DNA of 64,000 nucleotides from Burkholderia sp. 4M9327F10 (lineage in GTDB: Bacteria; Pseudomonadota; Gammaproteobacteria; Burkholderiales; Burkholderiaceae). Position 1 is the stretch's first letter. Each line of letters opens with the position of its first letter. The stretch lies in NCBI RefSeq assembly GCF_005503145.1, contig NZ_SCNV01000012.1, positions 98,317 to 162,316 on the forward strand. Reading direction: 5' to 3'. The translations under genes were made by a program, and so were the position numbers. This document shows, piece by piece, positions 38,086 through 47,129 of this stretch. Below the pieces are notes generated by a model that searched no databases, was not told the origin of the DNA, and was given only the letters and a program-made list of their open reading frames with translations.

Positions 38086-39771
38086 ATGGAATCCGCCATG
38101 AACAAAGAATCTTCGGGCAAGCCCAGTGACCTGGTTTCAGGTGGCAGCCGCTATCACCAGATATATCCCACGCTGGACGAGCGGCAACTGGCGATCCTGG
38201 ATCGATACGGCGAGCGGCGCAAGCTCAAGGCCAACGACATCCTCTATTCGGAAGGCGAGCGGCACATCGCGATGTACGCGATTCTCTCCGGAACCATCGA
38301 GTCGACCCGCGGCTCCGTCGACGGTCCGATATTGCTGGGTACGCACGGCCCCGGCAGTTTCACCGGCGAGGTCGGCACGCTCGCCGGCCGGGCCGCGGCG
38401 GCCACCACCCGCGCCGTCTCCGATTGCGAGGTCATCGCCATCGACGAGGAGTCGCTGCGCGCGCTGGTGACGGCTGAGGCGGAGTTGAGCGAGACCATCA
38501 TGCGCGCCTATATCCTGCGCCGGGTCGCTTTCATCCAGGGCCAGCAGACCGGCGTGATGGTGATCGGCAGTACCAGTTCCGCGCCGACGCTGCGCCTGCG
38601 TCACTTCCTCAGCCGCAACGGCCAGCCCTCGGCCTATTTCGACATCGTCGAGCACGCCGAGACCCAGGCACTGCTGGCCCGTTTTGACGCAACGGAAGCC
38701 GATATCCCGATCGTGGTCACGTTTCAGGGCACCGTGCTCAAACGGCCCACCAACCGCGCCGTGGCAGACGCGATCGGCCTGAGCCCGGACCGGCTGAACG
38801 GCGAGCGCTTCGACCTGGTGGTGGTCGGCGCGGGGCCGGCCGGGCTTGCGGCCGCGGTGTACGCAGCCTCGGAGGGATTGAAGGTGGCCGTGCTCGACGC
38901 CAAGGCGCCAGGCGGGCAAGCAGGCACCAGTTCGAAGATCGAAAATTATTTCGGTTTTCCGACCGGCATATCGGGGCAGGCCCTGGCGGGCCGCGGGCTA
39001 TCCCAATGCCGCAAGTTCGGCGCAGAGGTCGGCGTGCCTATCGAGGCGCTGAAGATCGACTGCACGGATTCCCAGTCGTTTCATCTCGGACTGGATCATA
39101 ACGAAGGCGTCTACGCGCGGGCTGTCGTCATTGCTACCGGCGCGCGTTACCGCAAGCCTGACCTGGCACGCCTCGAGCATTTCGAAGGCCGCGGCGTCTA
39201 CTACAGCGCGACCTTCATGGAGGGAGCCTTCTGCAACAGCCACGAGGTGATCGTGGTGGGGGGCGGCAATTCGGCGGGACAGGCTGCGGTATTTCTCGCG
39301 AAATTCGCGCGTCATGTCCACGTGGTCGTTCGTGGCGAGGGGCTCAGTGCGAGCATGTCGGCTTATCTGATCCGGCGGATCGACGTAACGGCCAACATCA
39401 CGCTTCACACAAAGACCAAGCTCGTCGAGTTATGCGGCGAGACGAACCTTGAGGCGATCAGGTGGAGCCGGCAAGGGCAGATCGAAGAAAAGCCCATCCG
39501 GCATGTGTTTCTCTTTCTTGGGGCCCAGCCGAGCACCAAATGGCTTGGCGATTGCGTCGCGCTCGACAAGGACGGATTTGTGCTGACCGGCGCCGATACG
39601 GGCAGTGCGTGGACGCAGGAGCGGCCGCCGCACGATCTGGAGACGAGCAGGCCCGGCATCTTTTCGGCAGGCGACGTGCGCAGCGGCTCGGTCAAGCGGG
39701 TGGCGGCAGCCGTAGGGGAGGGAGCCGCCGCGATTCAGGCCATTCACCAATATCTGGCGAGGCTTGGATGA
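38086..39771 (+). CDS. cNMP-binding domain fused to a thioredoxin-reductase-like flavoprotein lacking CxxC
   Basis: 561 residues in three parts: a cyclic-nucleotide-binding fold at about 20-140 (ANDILYSEGERHIAMYAILSGTIE), a glutaredoxin-like segment at about 155-235 without active cysteines, and a low-molecular-weight thioredoxin-reductase fold (FAD motif [23 protein letters not shown] motif VIVVGGGNSAGQAA, flavin motif GIFSAGDVR). The place of the CATC redox pair reads SATF, and no other CxxC is present. It can bind FAD and NADPH but should not reduce thioredoxin by the known mechanism. An alternative start at 38098 is equally weak. Role unknown; a redox sensor or regulator is possible. Confidence 0.85.
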   Translation: MESAMNKESSGKPSDLVSGGSRYHQIYPTLDERQLAILDRYGERRKLKANDILYSEGERHIAMYAILSGTIESTRGSVDGPILLGTHGPGSFTGEVGTLAGRAAAATTRAVSDCEVIAIDEESLRALVTAEAELSETIMRAYILRRVAFIQGQQTGVMVIGSTSSAPTLRLRHFLSRNGQPSAYFDIVEHAETQALLARFDATEADIPIVVTFQGTVLKRPTNRAVADAIGLSPDRLNGERFDLVVVGAGPAGLAAAVYAASEGLKVAVLDAKAPGGQAGTSSKIENYFGFPTGISGQALAGRGLSQCRKFGAEVGVPIEALKIDCTDSQSFHLGLDHNEGVYARAVVIATGARYRKPDLARLEHFEGRGVYYSATFMEGAFCNSHEVIVVGGGNSAGQAAVFLAKFARHVHVVVRGEGLSASMSAYLIRRIDVTANITLHTKTKLVELCGETNLEAIRWSRQGQIEEKPIRHVFLFLGAQPSTKWLGDCVALDKDGFVLTGADTGSAWTQERPPHDLETSRPGIFSAGDVRSGSVKRVAAAVGEGAAAIQAIHQYLARLG

Positions 39772-39860
39772 TCGCCGCCGTGTATTGCTCTGCGCCCCGA
39801 AAGCATTGAGTAATCAATCCACGGCCGTTATCCTGGAGCCCCCTGTTTTATCGCCGCGCC

Positions 39861-40421
39861 TCAAGCTTCAGTCTGCCTCGACGTGAGTTCCGTCTGGATG
39901 GTACGAAGCAGGTCGGGATCGTCCGCCGTCACGCTCGGCGCGAAGCGCGCCACGACTTCGCCGCTGCGGTTCACGAGAAATTTCTCGAAATTCCACAACA
40001 CGTCCGGCGCGGCGTTCGGCTCGATCCCATAGCCTTTCAGGCGCTCACGGAACGGCTGATCGCCAGTCGCGGTCGGCTTTGCCTGTGTCAGCGAGCGATA
40101 CAAGGGATGTTGGCCGGCTCCCACTACCGAGATCTTCGCGAAGAGCGGAAAGGTCACGTCGTACTTGCTGGTACAGAACTCGCGTATCTCTTCGTCCGTG
40201 CCGGGCTCCTGCGCCTTGAAGTCGTTCGCGGGAAACGCCAGGATCTCGAGACCTTCCGCAGCCTTCTCGCGGTACAGTTTCTCAAGACCTTCGTACTGGG
40301 GCGTCAATCCGCATTTCGATGCCACGTTGACCACCAGCAGAACCTTCCCCTTGAATTCGCCCAGCGTCCGCTCGCGGCCGTCGCTCGACCTCACGGGAAT
40401 ATCGTAAAGACTCTGGCTCAT
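39861..40421 (-). CDS. Glutathione peroxidase-family protein
   Basis: 186 residues with a strong GGGAGGAT ribosome site. The peroxidatic Cys37 lies in NVASKCGLTPQYEGLEKLY, and WNFEKFLV supplies the conserved Trp and Asn. The FPCNQF segment of many homologues reads FPANDF, so the resolving Cys is Ala and the Gln is Asp; some bacterial members share this, and reductant use may differ. It is the last gene of the leftward sulfur operon, 12 bp after the monooxygenase stop, which suggests it removes peroxide leaking from the flavin enzymes. Confidence 0.88.
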   Translation of the reverse strand: MSQSLYDIPVRSSDGRERTLGEFKGKVLLVVNVASKCGLTPQYEGLEKLYREKAAEGLEILAFPANDFKAQEPGTDEEIREFCTSKYDVTFPLFAKISVVGAGQHPLYRSLTQAKPTATGDQPFRERLKGYGIEPNAAPDVLWNFEKFLVNRSGEVVARFAPSVTADDPDLLRTIQTELTSRQTEA

Positions 40422-40433
40422 TGCATATCCTCC

Positions 40434-41759
40434 CTAAGCCGCCGCGCGCCCGGCCGTGTAGCGATTGGCCGGCACCGGCAGACCAAAGTTGCCGCGGAAC
40501 GTGTTGTCTTCGTATTCCGTGCGGAACAATCCTCGCGCCTGCAGGATCGGCACCACGCCGTCGACGAATTCGTCGAGACCCGACGGCGTGGCCGAGCCCA
40601 CGATAAAACCGTCGGCGGCACCGGCCTCGACCCATTCGACGATCTTGTCGGCCACATATTCCGGCGTACCGACAAACGGATTGTCCGGGTAGGCAGCCTC
40701 GAGCGCGACCTGCCGCAAGGTCAGGCCCTTCTCGCGCGCAATGGCCTTGATCCGGTCCGTGCCGCCACGGAACGAATTGCTGCCAAGGTCGCCGATGTCC
40801 GGGAACGGCTCGTCGAGCGGAAACCTCGAAAAGTCGAAGTGATCGAAGAAACGGCCCAGATGTGCGATCGCGTCGTGAATGTCCCCGAGCTCGCGCAGCC
40901 CCTGCAGCCTGGCTTGCGCCTCCGCCTGCGTGCCGCCGAGGATCGGCCCGATACCGGGCAGGATATGCAGGGTCTCGGCATTGCGCCCGGAGCGCGTCGC
41001 ACGCTGCTTGAGGTCCTGATAGAACGCCCGTGAAGCCTCGAGATCGAGCAGCGTGGCGAAGATCGCGTCGGACTGGCTGGCGGCGAAATCGCGGCCGACC
41101 TCCGAGTTTCCGGCCTGGAAGATCACCGGGTGTCCCTGGCGCGAGCGGGCGATATTGAGCGGCCCTTGAACGCTGAAATACTTGCCCTTGTGATGGAGGG
41201 TGTGCAGCTTCGCCGGATCAAAGAACTGGCCGGTGGCCTTGTTTGCCACGAAGGCATCGTCTTCCCACGAGTCCCACAGGCCGCGCACCACGTCGACATA
41301 TTCGCTGGCGATCCGGTAGCGCTCGTCGTGCTCCGGATGCGGCTTGCCGAAATTGAGGCCCGACCCCTCGAGCGGTGAAGTCACGATGTTCCAGCCCGCG
41401 CGACCCTTGCTGAGATGGTCGAGCGAGGCCAGTTGGCGCGCAATTGTGAACGGTTCGCTATAGGAGGTCGAAATCGTCCCGACGAGGCCGATACGTTCGG
41501 TGACAGCTGCCAGCGCCGACAGGACCGTGATCGGCTCGAAACGGTTCAGAAAGTGGGGCAGCGATTTCTCGTTGATGAACAGCCCGTCGGCGACGAACAC
41601 GAGGTCCAGTTTGCCGGCCTCGGCCTTTTGCGCCTGATGCTTGTAGTAATCGATATTGACGCTCGCGTCGGGACGCGCATCAGGATGACGCCAGGCGGAG
41701 GTGCCTCCACCCACACCATGCAGGATCGCCCCCAGTTTTATCTGCTTGGCAAGACTCAT
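40434..41759 (-). CDS. NtaA/SnaA/DszA-family FMN-dependent monooxygenase (paralogue 1)
   Basis: 441 residues from ATG 41759 ([15 protein letters not shown]); an in-frame extension to 41918 is not like the family. LLM-class TIM barrel with [55 protein letters not shown] and [12 protein letters not shown], typical of NtaA, SnaA and DszA and of Bacillus YtnJ/YxeK. These two-component enzymes use reduced FMN and O2, often to cleave C-S or C-N bonds. It is clearly paralogous to the gene at 48165. It lies between the DOPA-dioxygenase-like gene and gpx in the leftward operon. No flavin reductase is encoded nearby. Confidence 0.9.
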   Translation of the reverse strand: MSLAKQIKLGAILHGVGGGTSAWRHPDARPDASVNIDYYKHQAQKAEAGKLDLVFVADGLFINEKSLPHFLNRFEPITVLSALAAVTERIGLVGTISTSYSEPFTIARQLASLDHLSKGRAGWNIVTSPLEGSGLNFGKPHPEHDERYRIASEYVDVVRGLWDSWEDDAFVANKATGQFFDPAKLHTLHHKGKYFSVQGPLNIARSRQGHPVIFQAGNSEVGRDFAASQSDAIFATLLDLEASRAFYQDLKQRATRSGRNAETLHILPGIGPILGGTQAEAQARLQGLRELGDIHDAIAHLGRFFDHFDFSRFPLDEPFPDIGDLGSNSFRGGTDRIKAIAREKGLTLRQVALEAAYPDNPFVGTPEYVADKIVEWVEAGAADGFIVGSATPSGLDEFVDGVVPILQARGLFRTEYEDNTFRGNFGLPVPANRYTAGRAAA

Positions 41760-41860
41760 TGAATGTCCCTGTTTTTTGACAAACATATCGGTGAATCTAT
41801 GACCAGAAGCGGATTCGGACAAGCGAGAAATCACGCTATGCATATTCCGGCCGAACGCGC

Positions 41861-42214
41861 TCACGGTCCCAGGCCACCCAGATTCAGCACATGCGACCGG
41901 CCGATCCATACGGCGCAATCCCGGTGATCGCGCAACCCGTCGTCGGTATTCGGATGGAGAAAGATATCGATCGACCCATGGTTCAGGATCAGCCAGCCGA
42001 CCACCTCGGCAAAATCAGCCTTGCCAAAAGAAATCTCGTACGACCAGACCGGATGCGGGCCGACCAGTCCTTCGTTAAAGCGTCCGAAACGGACCGCTTC
42101 GCCGAAGCGTTCGCCGATATCCTGCCTGAAGGCCCAGGCCGCATGCCGGCCGGACTCGTCGAAGTAGACATGTGCGTGCCAGTTCTCGATGATGCTGGTA
42201 TCCAGATAAGTCAT
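41861..42214 (-). CDS. DOPA 4,5-dioxygenase-family protein
   Basis: 117 residues with [15 protein letters not shown] near the N-terminus and [17 protein letters not shown], the His-rich pattern of the small DOPA 4,5-dioxygenase family (Pfam DOPA_dioxygen) of fungi and bacteria. Bacterial members are mostly of unknown substrate; the fungal enzyme opens the catechol ring. It is co-oriented with the TonB receptor and the NtaA-type monooxygenase (101 bp to the latter). The family call is good, its job in this operon unknown. Confidence 0.8.
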   Translation of the reverse strand: MTYLDTSIIENWHAHVYFDESGRHAAWAFRQDIGERFGEAVRFGRFNEGLVGPHPVWSYEISFGKADFAEVVGWLILNHGSIDIFLHPNTDDGLRDHRDCAVWIGRSHVLNLGGLGP

Positions 42215-42271
42215 GCGTATGCCTTGCCGGCTAAATAAATCCGCAAAATCCGCAGCCCGAAATCCGGCCGA

Positions 42272-42412
42272 TCAGTTGAGGTTGAACGAAAACGGCACCT
42301 GCACGCGCACCGCCTGGCCGATGCAATGGAAGCGCTTGACGGTACTGATCGCTGCACGTTCGAGGATCAGATCGGCGTGTTGCACGACTTGCGGGCCGGA
42401 CCGGGGTCGCGC
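42272..42412 (-). pseudogene. Remnant of a TonB C-terminal domain
   Basis: The reverse strand is open from 42412 to a stop at 42272 but has no start codon and is preceded by an in-frame TGA at 42413-42415. The translation ends with LERAAISTVKRF, AVRVQVPFSFNLN, which matches the end of TonB energy-transducer domains (L-x-x-AA-x-x-x-V-K-x-x-x-F ... VRVQVPxSFxL). It lies directly after the TonB-dependent receptor. It looks like the tail of a deleted tonB-like gene. The assignment is by pattern, without a database search. Confidence 0.6.
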
Positions 42413-42445
42413 TCAGGAACGCGCCCCCCGGCCGCAAGCCCAGCC

Positions 42446-44944
42446 TTAGAACAGATACTTCGCGCGTACGTAGTAGAAGCCGCCGTTCGGGCTGATCTGC
42501 GCGGCGTAACCGTCGTACTGCGAACCCGAGAACCAGGTGTCCTGGGGCAGCGTGGACGGCCTCACGTCGAACAGGTTGTTGGCGCCCGCCGCAATCTGGA
42601 ATTTCTTGGTCACGTTGTAGCGCACCTCGAGATCCGTGGTGTACTTCGGCGCATTCCTGAAGTACTGGAAGGTTGTGGTCGAGAACGCGTTCGGCCCGGT
42701 GATGTAAGTCTGGTAGTCCGAGGTCGGTCCAAAGCGCGTTTCGTGCAGGCTGACGCCCCATTTATCCAGATGCCAGTTCGCGCCGATGATGATCTTGTTC
42801 TTCGGCGCCGCCGAGGTCAGCCATGCGATCTGCTGCTGGTTCAGTTCGGCCGTGCCGTTGCGGGTGGCGACCTTGGTCACCGACGTGTTGTTGATATTGG
42901 CCGCGAGGTCCCAGTCCACGCTGCCGTACTCGCCCAGGCTCGAGTGATAGGTCGCCGTCAGGTCGATACCGTCGGTTCTCGTGCTCGCGCCGTTGGTGAA
43001 GTAGTTGGCGGTGACGAGGCCCGGGTTCGACTGCGCTGCCGCGAGCAACTGCTCGGGCACCGTGATGCCGGCGATGTCGAGCGCGTTGAGCGCCGCCGCG
43101 CCCGAAGCGGTGCCGCCCAGCACGATGCGGTTGCGGATATCGATCTGGTAGGCGTCCAGCGTCACGTTCAGGTTGCGCACCGGATTGAGCACCAGCCCGA
43201 TGTTGAAGTTGGTGGACTGCTCCGGCTTCAGGTTCTGCGCGCCAATCGACTGCGCAGCGGCCGAGTTGGCTGCCAGCAGGCCGCTCGCCGAAGTCGGCGA
43301 CACGGTCAGGTTGGTCAGGTATTCCTCGGCGAGGGTCGGCGCGCGAAATCCCGTGCTGACACTGCCGCGTAGCGCCACCGCGGGGGAGAAGTCGTAGCGC
43401 GTCGCGAACTTGCCGTTCGTGGTGCCGCCGGCGTCGCTGTAGTGGTCGTAGCGGCCCGAGACCTCAAAGCGCCAGTTCGGCGCGAACTTGCCGGCCAGAT
43501 CCAGATACGTGCCCAGCACTTCCCGCGAAAACGAGCCCGCGCTCGACGGCAGGAAGCCGGTGATCGCGTCGGCGCCCCACGAGGCCGCATCGCCGGCGCC
43601 GATCGAGTAGGTCTCGCGGCGCTGTTCGATGCCGGCGGAGAAGGTGAGCGGTTCAGGCAGCAGGAAATGGAACTGGCGCGACACGTCGAGGGTGTTGGTC
43701 CACTGGGTGTCGCTCAGCGTGCCCAGGTTGAAGCTGGTCGGCGTCGAGCCGTTCTCGGCGAACAAGGTCAGGTTGGCGTCGTTGGCGACGCCAAAGCTGT
43801 CGTGATCGCCGCCGTAGGTCGAACTGAGGTCCCACTTCCAGCCGAACAGGTTCTCGCCCTTCACACCCGCGGTGATCGAGTAGTCGTTCTCGTTGATGGT
43901 CTCGGTCGGTACGTAACCGTTCGGATAGGTGCCCAGCAGACCCGGCAGACCGTAGATCTCGCTGATGATGATCGGCGAGCGGATATTCTGGTAGGCCGCC
44001 GCGGAACGATGCCCGTAGGTGCCGAAGCCGTACACCTGGGTATCGTCGTTCAGGTAGTAGCCGGCGTTGAAGCCGACCACTTCGCGGGTGACTTCGGGAT
44101 CGCCTTCGATCGGGTTGTAAGCGCCCACGCCGCCCGGCAGGAAGCCGAAGTAATTGTCGTAGGGGTTGGTGCGCTCGGTGTGGTTCTGGTGGTCGTATTC
44201 GGCGCTCAGGTCGAGAAAGCCGTTGCTGCCCAGGCTCAGGCCCTTCGAGATCGAAAAGTTGTTGGAAAAGCCGTCGCCCTGGTAGGTCTGGCCGGCGGTG
44301 TCCGAAATGGCGCCGCCTCCATTGCTCGACTTCAGGATGATGTTGATCACCCCGAAGATCGCGTCGGAGCCGTACTGCGCCGCAGCGGCATCGCGCAGGA
44401 TTTCAATGTGATCGATCAGGCCGACCGGGATCAGGTCCACGTCCACGCCCGTCGAGCCGGCCTGCGGACCGGCGTCCTGGGCGATGTTGGCGGTGCTGTG
44501 GCGGCGCTTGCCGTTGACCAGCACCAGCACCTGATCCGGCGTCGAGCCGTGCAGCGTGAAGGCATTGGTCAGCAGGCCCTGGTCGCCCGCGTAGGAGGCG
44601 TGCGAGATCGACGGCGAGAGCTGCTGCAGCGCATCGCGCAGGCTGGCCTTGCCGGTCGCCTCCAGCTCGGCGCCGGTGATCACGTCGATCGGCGTCAGGC
44701 TCTGGCTCGCCTTGGTGGCGGTGCGCGAACCGGTCACCACCACCCGGTCCTGCACCCGCACGTTGTTCTGATCGCCCACGGAATCGCTCTTGAGCGACGG
44801 CCCGGGCGACGCCGCAGCCCCGCTCGCGGCGTCCGGCGCCGCCTGCGCCCAGGCCGATCCTTGCAGGGCCAGGAACAGCACGGCGGCCGAGATCCCGGTT
44901 AGCTGCGTTTTCAATCCCATGCTCCTTCCCCGATTGCTCGCCAT
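42446..44944 (-). CDS. TonB-dependent outer-membrane receptor
   Basis: 832 residues: signal peptide (LKTQLTGISAAVLFLALQGSAWA), TonB-box region near RVVVTGSRT, a plug domain (LRDALQQLSPSIS; VLVLVNGKRRH; IEILRDAAAAQYGSDAIFGVINI) and a beta-barrel ending in the terminal aromatic (YVRAKYLF). GGAG lies 5 bp before ATG 44944. It moves a ligand across the outer membrane using TonB energy. It lies in the same operon as a solute-binding protein (112 bp upstream) and flavin monooxygenases, so an organosulfur ligand is more likely than a siderophore. The group resembles receptors with VNGKRRHSTA, often unrelated to iron. Confidence 0.93.
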   Translation of the reverse strand: MASNRGRSMGLKTQLTGISAAVLFLALQGSAWAQAAPDAASGAAASPGPSLKSDSVGDQNNVRVQDRVVVTGSRTATKASQSLTPIDVITGAELEATGKASLRDALQQLSPSISHASYAGDQGLLTNAFTLHGSTPDQVLVLVNGKRRHSTANIAQDAGPQAGSTGVDVDLIPVGLIDHIEILRDAAAAQYGSDAIFGVINIILKSSNGGGAISDTAGQTYQGDGFSNNFSISKGLSLGSNGFLDLSAEYDHQNHTERTNPYDNYFGFLPGGVGAYNPIEGDPEVTREVVGFNAGYYLNDDTQVYGFGTYGHRSAAAYQNIRSPIIISEIYGLPGLLGTYPNGYVPTETINENDYSITAGVKGENLFGWKWDLSSTYGGDHDSFGVANDANLTLFAENGSTPTSFNLGTLSDTQWTNTLDVSRQFHFLLPEPLTFSAGIEQRRETYSIGAGDAASWGADAITGFLPSSAGSFSREVLGTYLDLAGKFAPNWRFEVSGRYDHYSDAGGTTNGKFATRYDFSPAVALRGSVSTGFRAPTLAEEYLTNLTVSPTSASGLLAANSAAAQSIGAQNLKPEQSTNFNIGLVLNPVRNLNVTLDAYQIDIRNRIVLGGTASGAAALNALDIAGITVPEQLLAAAQSNPGLVTANYFTNGASTRTDGIDLTATYHSSLGEYGSVDWDLAANINNTSVTKVATRNGTAELNQQQIAWLTSAAPKNKIIIGANWHLDKWGVSLHETRFGPTSDYQTYITGPNAFSTTTFQYFRNAPKYTTDLEVRYNVTKKFQIAAGANNLFDVRPSTLPQDTWFSGSQYDGYAAQISPNGGFYYVRAKYLF

Positions 44945-45055
44945 CGTTTCTCCACTTGTCGATACAAAAAGCGGCGCCTCTGCATGACGGCGCCAATAGT
45001 AAGTATTCCGAAATAATTTTTATAAGCAGGCGTCGATTCGACACCCGCTGGGGGA

Positions 45056-45997
45056 TCAGCTCTTCGGCAGGCCCGGAGGATTGGTGCGCGCGGTGTCGAT
45101 GGCTTCGGAACCGAGGTTCCAGCGATCGAGCACCTGGCGATACTTGCCGTTGGCAATCAGGTCGTTGATCGCCTGCGTGACCGGTGCGGCGAGACCGCCG
45201 CCCTTGCGGGTCGTGACCGCGAGATCGGCCGTGACCGGCCAGCCGCCGCTGATGGTGCCGACCAGCCGCAGGTCGCCTTTTTGCGCAGCGGCGTAGGCGA
45301 GGCCCGAGTTGACGCTGAGGATCGCGTCGGCGCGGCCCGACTGCAGGGCGACGTCGCGCACTGCGTAGTCGTCGTAATACTGCACGTTCACGGCTTTCAG
45401 GCCGTGATCGGCGTCGCTCTTGCTCCAGGCGAGCAGGATTTTTTCCTGGTTCGTGCCGGAATCGGTAATCACGCGCAGACCGGCCACATCCTTGGGTTCG
45501 CGAATCGCCTGAATCGGGCTTTTGGTGGGGACGTAAAACCCGAGCACGTCGCGGCGATACGAGGAGAAATCGAACTTCTCCTTGCGTTCCTCCGTCACCG
45601 TGACATTGGACAGCACCGCATCCACCTTGCCCGAGGCGACCGCAAGCGGCCAATCCTCCCAGGCGAGCGGCACCAGCTTGAGCTTGCGGCCGAGACTGTC
45701 GGCAATCAGTTGCGACAGATCCGGATCGAAGCCGACGACGGTTTTCGTGTCGGTGGCATACGTGCTGATCGGCGGCCAGGCAACCGAAATGCCGACTGTC
45801 AGCACCCCGTCCTGGACGAACTTGAAGTCCGCCGGAATCGCCTTGATTGCAGCGGTGTCGGGACCGGTGCGCGGGCGCCCCGGCTGCGCCGGGCTCAGAT
45901 CGAAGGTCGTGCCGGCCCACGTTCCATCCGCCACACCGAACGCCGCGGCAGCCAGCAGACCGGAAAACGTCAACATCCATTTACGACGACCCACCAT
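45056..45997 (-). CDS. ABC transporter family-3 solute-binding protein (paralogue 1)
   Basis: 313 residues with AGGGAGGGG before the ATG. Signal peptide (WMLTFSGLLAAAAFGVADGTWA), then an SBP_bac_3 fold: LTVGISVAWPPISTYATDTK, GFDPDLSQLIADSLGRKLKL, WPLAVASGKVDAVLSNVTVT and GRADAILSVNSGLAYAA. The fold binds amino acids or their derivatives in the periplasm. It is a paralogue of the protein at 51401 (both have ATYATD-like, AVxSNVxVTE and DGxL-SGRADAI motifs in register). No permease lies in its own operon, so it probably feeds the fused permease-ATPase at 49519. Confidence 0.92.
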   Translation of the reverse strand: MVGRRKWMLTFSGLLAAAAFGVADGTWAGTTFDLSPAQPGRPRTGPDTAAIKAIPADFKFVQDGVLTVGISVAWPPISTYATDTKTVVGFDPDLSQLIADSLGRKLKLVPLAWEDWPLAVASGKVDAVLSNVTVTEERKEKFDFSSYRRDVLGFYVPTKSPIQAIREPKDVAGLRVITDSGTNQEKILLAWSKSDADHGLKAVNVQYYDDYAVRDVALQSGRADAILSVNSGLAYAAAQKGDLRLVGTISGGWPVTADLAVTTRKGGGLAAPVTQAINDLIANGKYRQVLDRWNLGSEAIDTARTNPPGLPKS

Positions 45998-46036
45998 ATT
46001 CCCCTCCCTTGATAGAAGTGATTGATTCGCGCTGCC

Positions 46037-46627
46037 TTATTGATTCGTCACGTCTGCAGCCGGTTTTGGCGCGCCTGGAAATCCCAACGGTCCCGGCGCG
46101 CGCAGATCGGCTAGCGTGTCGGTACGTCCGGGCTCGAGCAGATCCTTGCCGAACGGCAGCCGGCCATGAATCTCGACGGCGATCGCGCGGTCGTACAAGG
46201 GCTCGAAGCCGGTGCTCAGATAGAGGCCGACCGCTTCCGGCTGCCTGAAGCCGGTGGTCAGATAAGCGCGCCGGTAGCCCTGGCGCAGCGCGCGCACTTC
46301 GAGTTCGGCAACGATCCGGCGCGCCACCCCCTGGCGGCGCAGATCCGAGCGCGCCCACATCCGCTTGAACTCGGCCGTGGCTGCGTCATAGCGTTTGAAA
46401 GCGCCACCGCCAACCACTGCGCCGTCGCTCGCCCGGCGCAGCAACAGGAAAATGCCATCGGGAGGAAGAAACAGCTCTGGCGGATAACGCGTAAGCTCCT
46501 CGCTGGTGCCCGGCTCGCGGTGCCGGGCGAATTCGCCATAGCGGCTCGAATACTCGAGCTGCAGTTCATCGAAAAGCGGCTTGGCAAGCGGGTCGGTCGG
46601 AGCGATCTCGATTACTTCGTAAGTCAC
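46037..46627 (-). CDS. GNAT N-acetyltransferase (paralogue 1)
   Basis: About 196 residues if started at GTG 46627 (VTYEVIEIAPTDPLAKPLFDEL). A longer frame to an ATG at 46705 passes through AT-rich promoter-like sequence and is less likely; neither has a clear ribosome site. It has the GNAT acetyl-CoA motif RSDLRRQGVARRIVAELE and GFRQPEAVGLYLSTGFEPL. It is paralogous to the gene at 53553 (shared DPLAxPL, LEYSSRY/YEYSSRY, RQPEAVGLY). First gene of the leftward operon, 39 bp before the solute-binding protein. By analogy with YtmI/YxeL it may N-acetylate an S-substituted cysteine. Confidence 0.85.
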   Translation of the reverse strand: MTYEVIEIAPTDPLAKPLFDELQLEYSSRYGEFARHREPGTSEELTRYPPELFLPPDGIFLLLRRASDGAVVGGGAFKRYDAATAEFKRMWARSDLRRQGVARRIVAELEVRALRQGYRRAYLTTGFRQPEAVGLYLSTGFEPLYDRAIAVEIHGRLPFGKDLLEPGRTDTLADLRAPGPLGFPGAPKPAADVTNQ

Positions 46628-47129
46628 TTTGATTCTGCGCCCGCAGGGGCGCCCCTTGTTATGTATAACTAAGCGTCTTGTTATGAAATATGAATAAAAT
46701 TCCATACAACTGAAACGCTATGGTGCGTGAACATCATTCGAGGTCAAACGATCAATTTCAAGAATTGTTATTCCCGATTGGTGCAAATCCTTAATCTGCA
46801 GAGCATGTTCCGCCGCAAACGCATCAACAAAGAAAATAATGCGGAATGTTCGTAAGGATATCGAAAGTGAAACGGCATCGGTTCCGGCGGAGGGGCGGGA
46901 TCAAGCCCCTTCGCGAGCATCGGTGAAAGCGGCATTTGCCGCTACCTGCAGGTGTGCTGCACGTACTGAACGTCTTCTCAAGCATTCGTTATATGCATAG
47001 CAAAATTTGCTCGAACAATACCGGCTCGCGATAGCGATAATGAAAAAGGCGGGTGTCATCCAGCAGATTTTCAGCAACCTCCTGCAACCCTTTTCCCACG
47101 TGCATTCCGGTGCGCTGGGTGGTATCGAT
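46628..47129. promoter_or_regulatory. Divergent promoter region of the two sulfur operons
   Basis: About 500 bp between the GNAT gene (left) and the first luciferase-like gene (right), much richer in A/T than the flanks. Leftward, TATACA (reverse strand of 46662-46667) could be a -10 box. Rightward, the stretch near 46985-47010 (GTTATATGCATAG) is a candidate. A small hairpin AGCGGCA-tt-TGCCGCT lies at 46928-46943. A CysB/Cbl-type site is expected if the system responds to sulfur limitation, but I could not identify one by eye. Confidence 0.5.

Noticed and set aside
42326..45980. Long antisense and out-of-frame open frames over the TonB receptor and binding protein (up to 525 codons)
   Set aside because: They are Arg/Ala/Gly-rich shadows caused by high GC at third positions; the opposite or other-frame genes have full family motifs.
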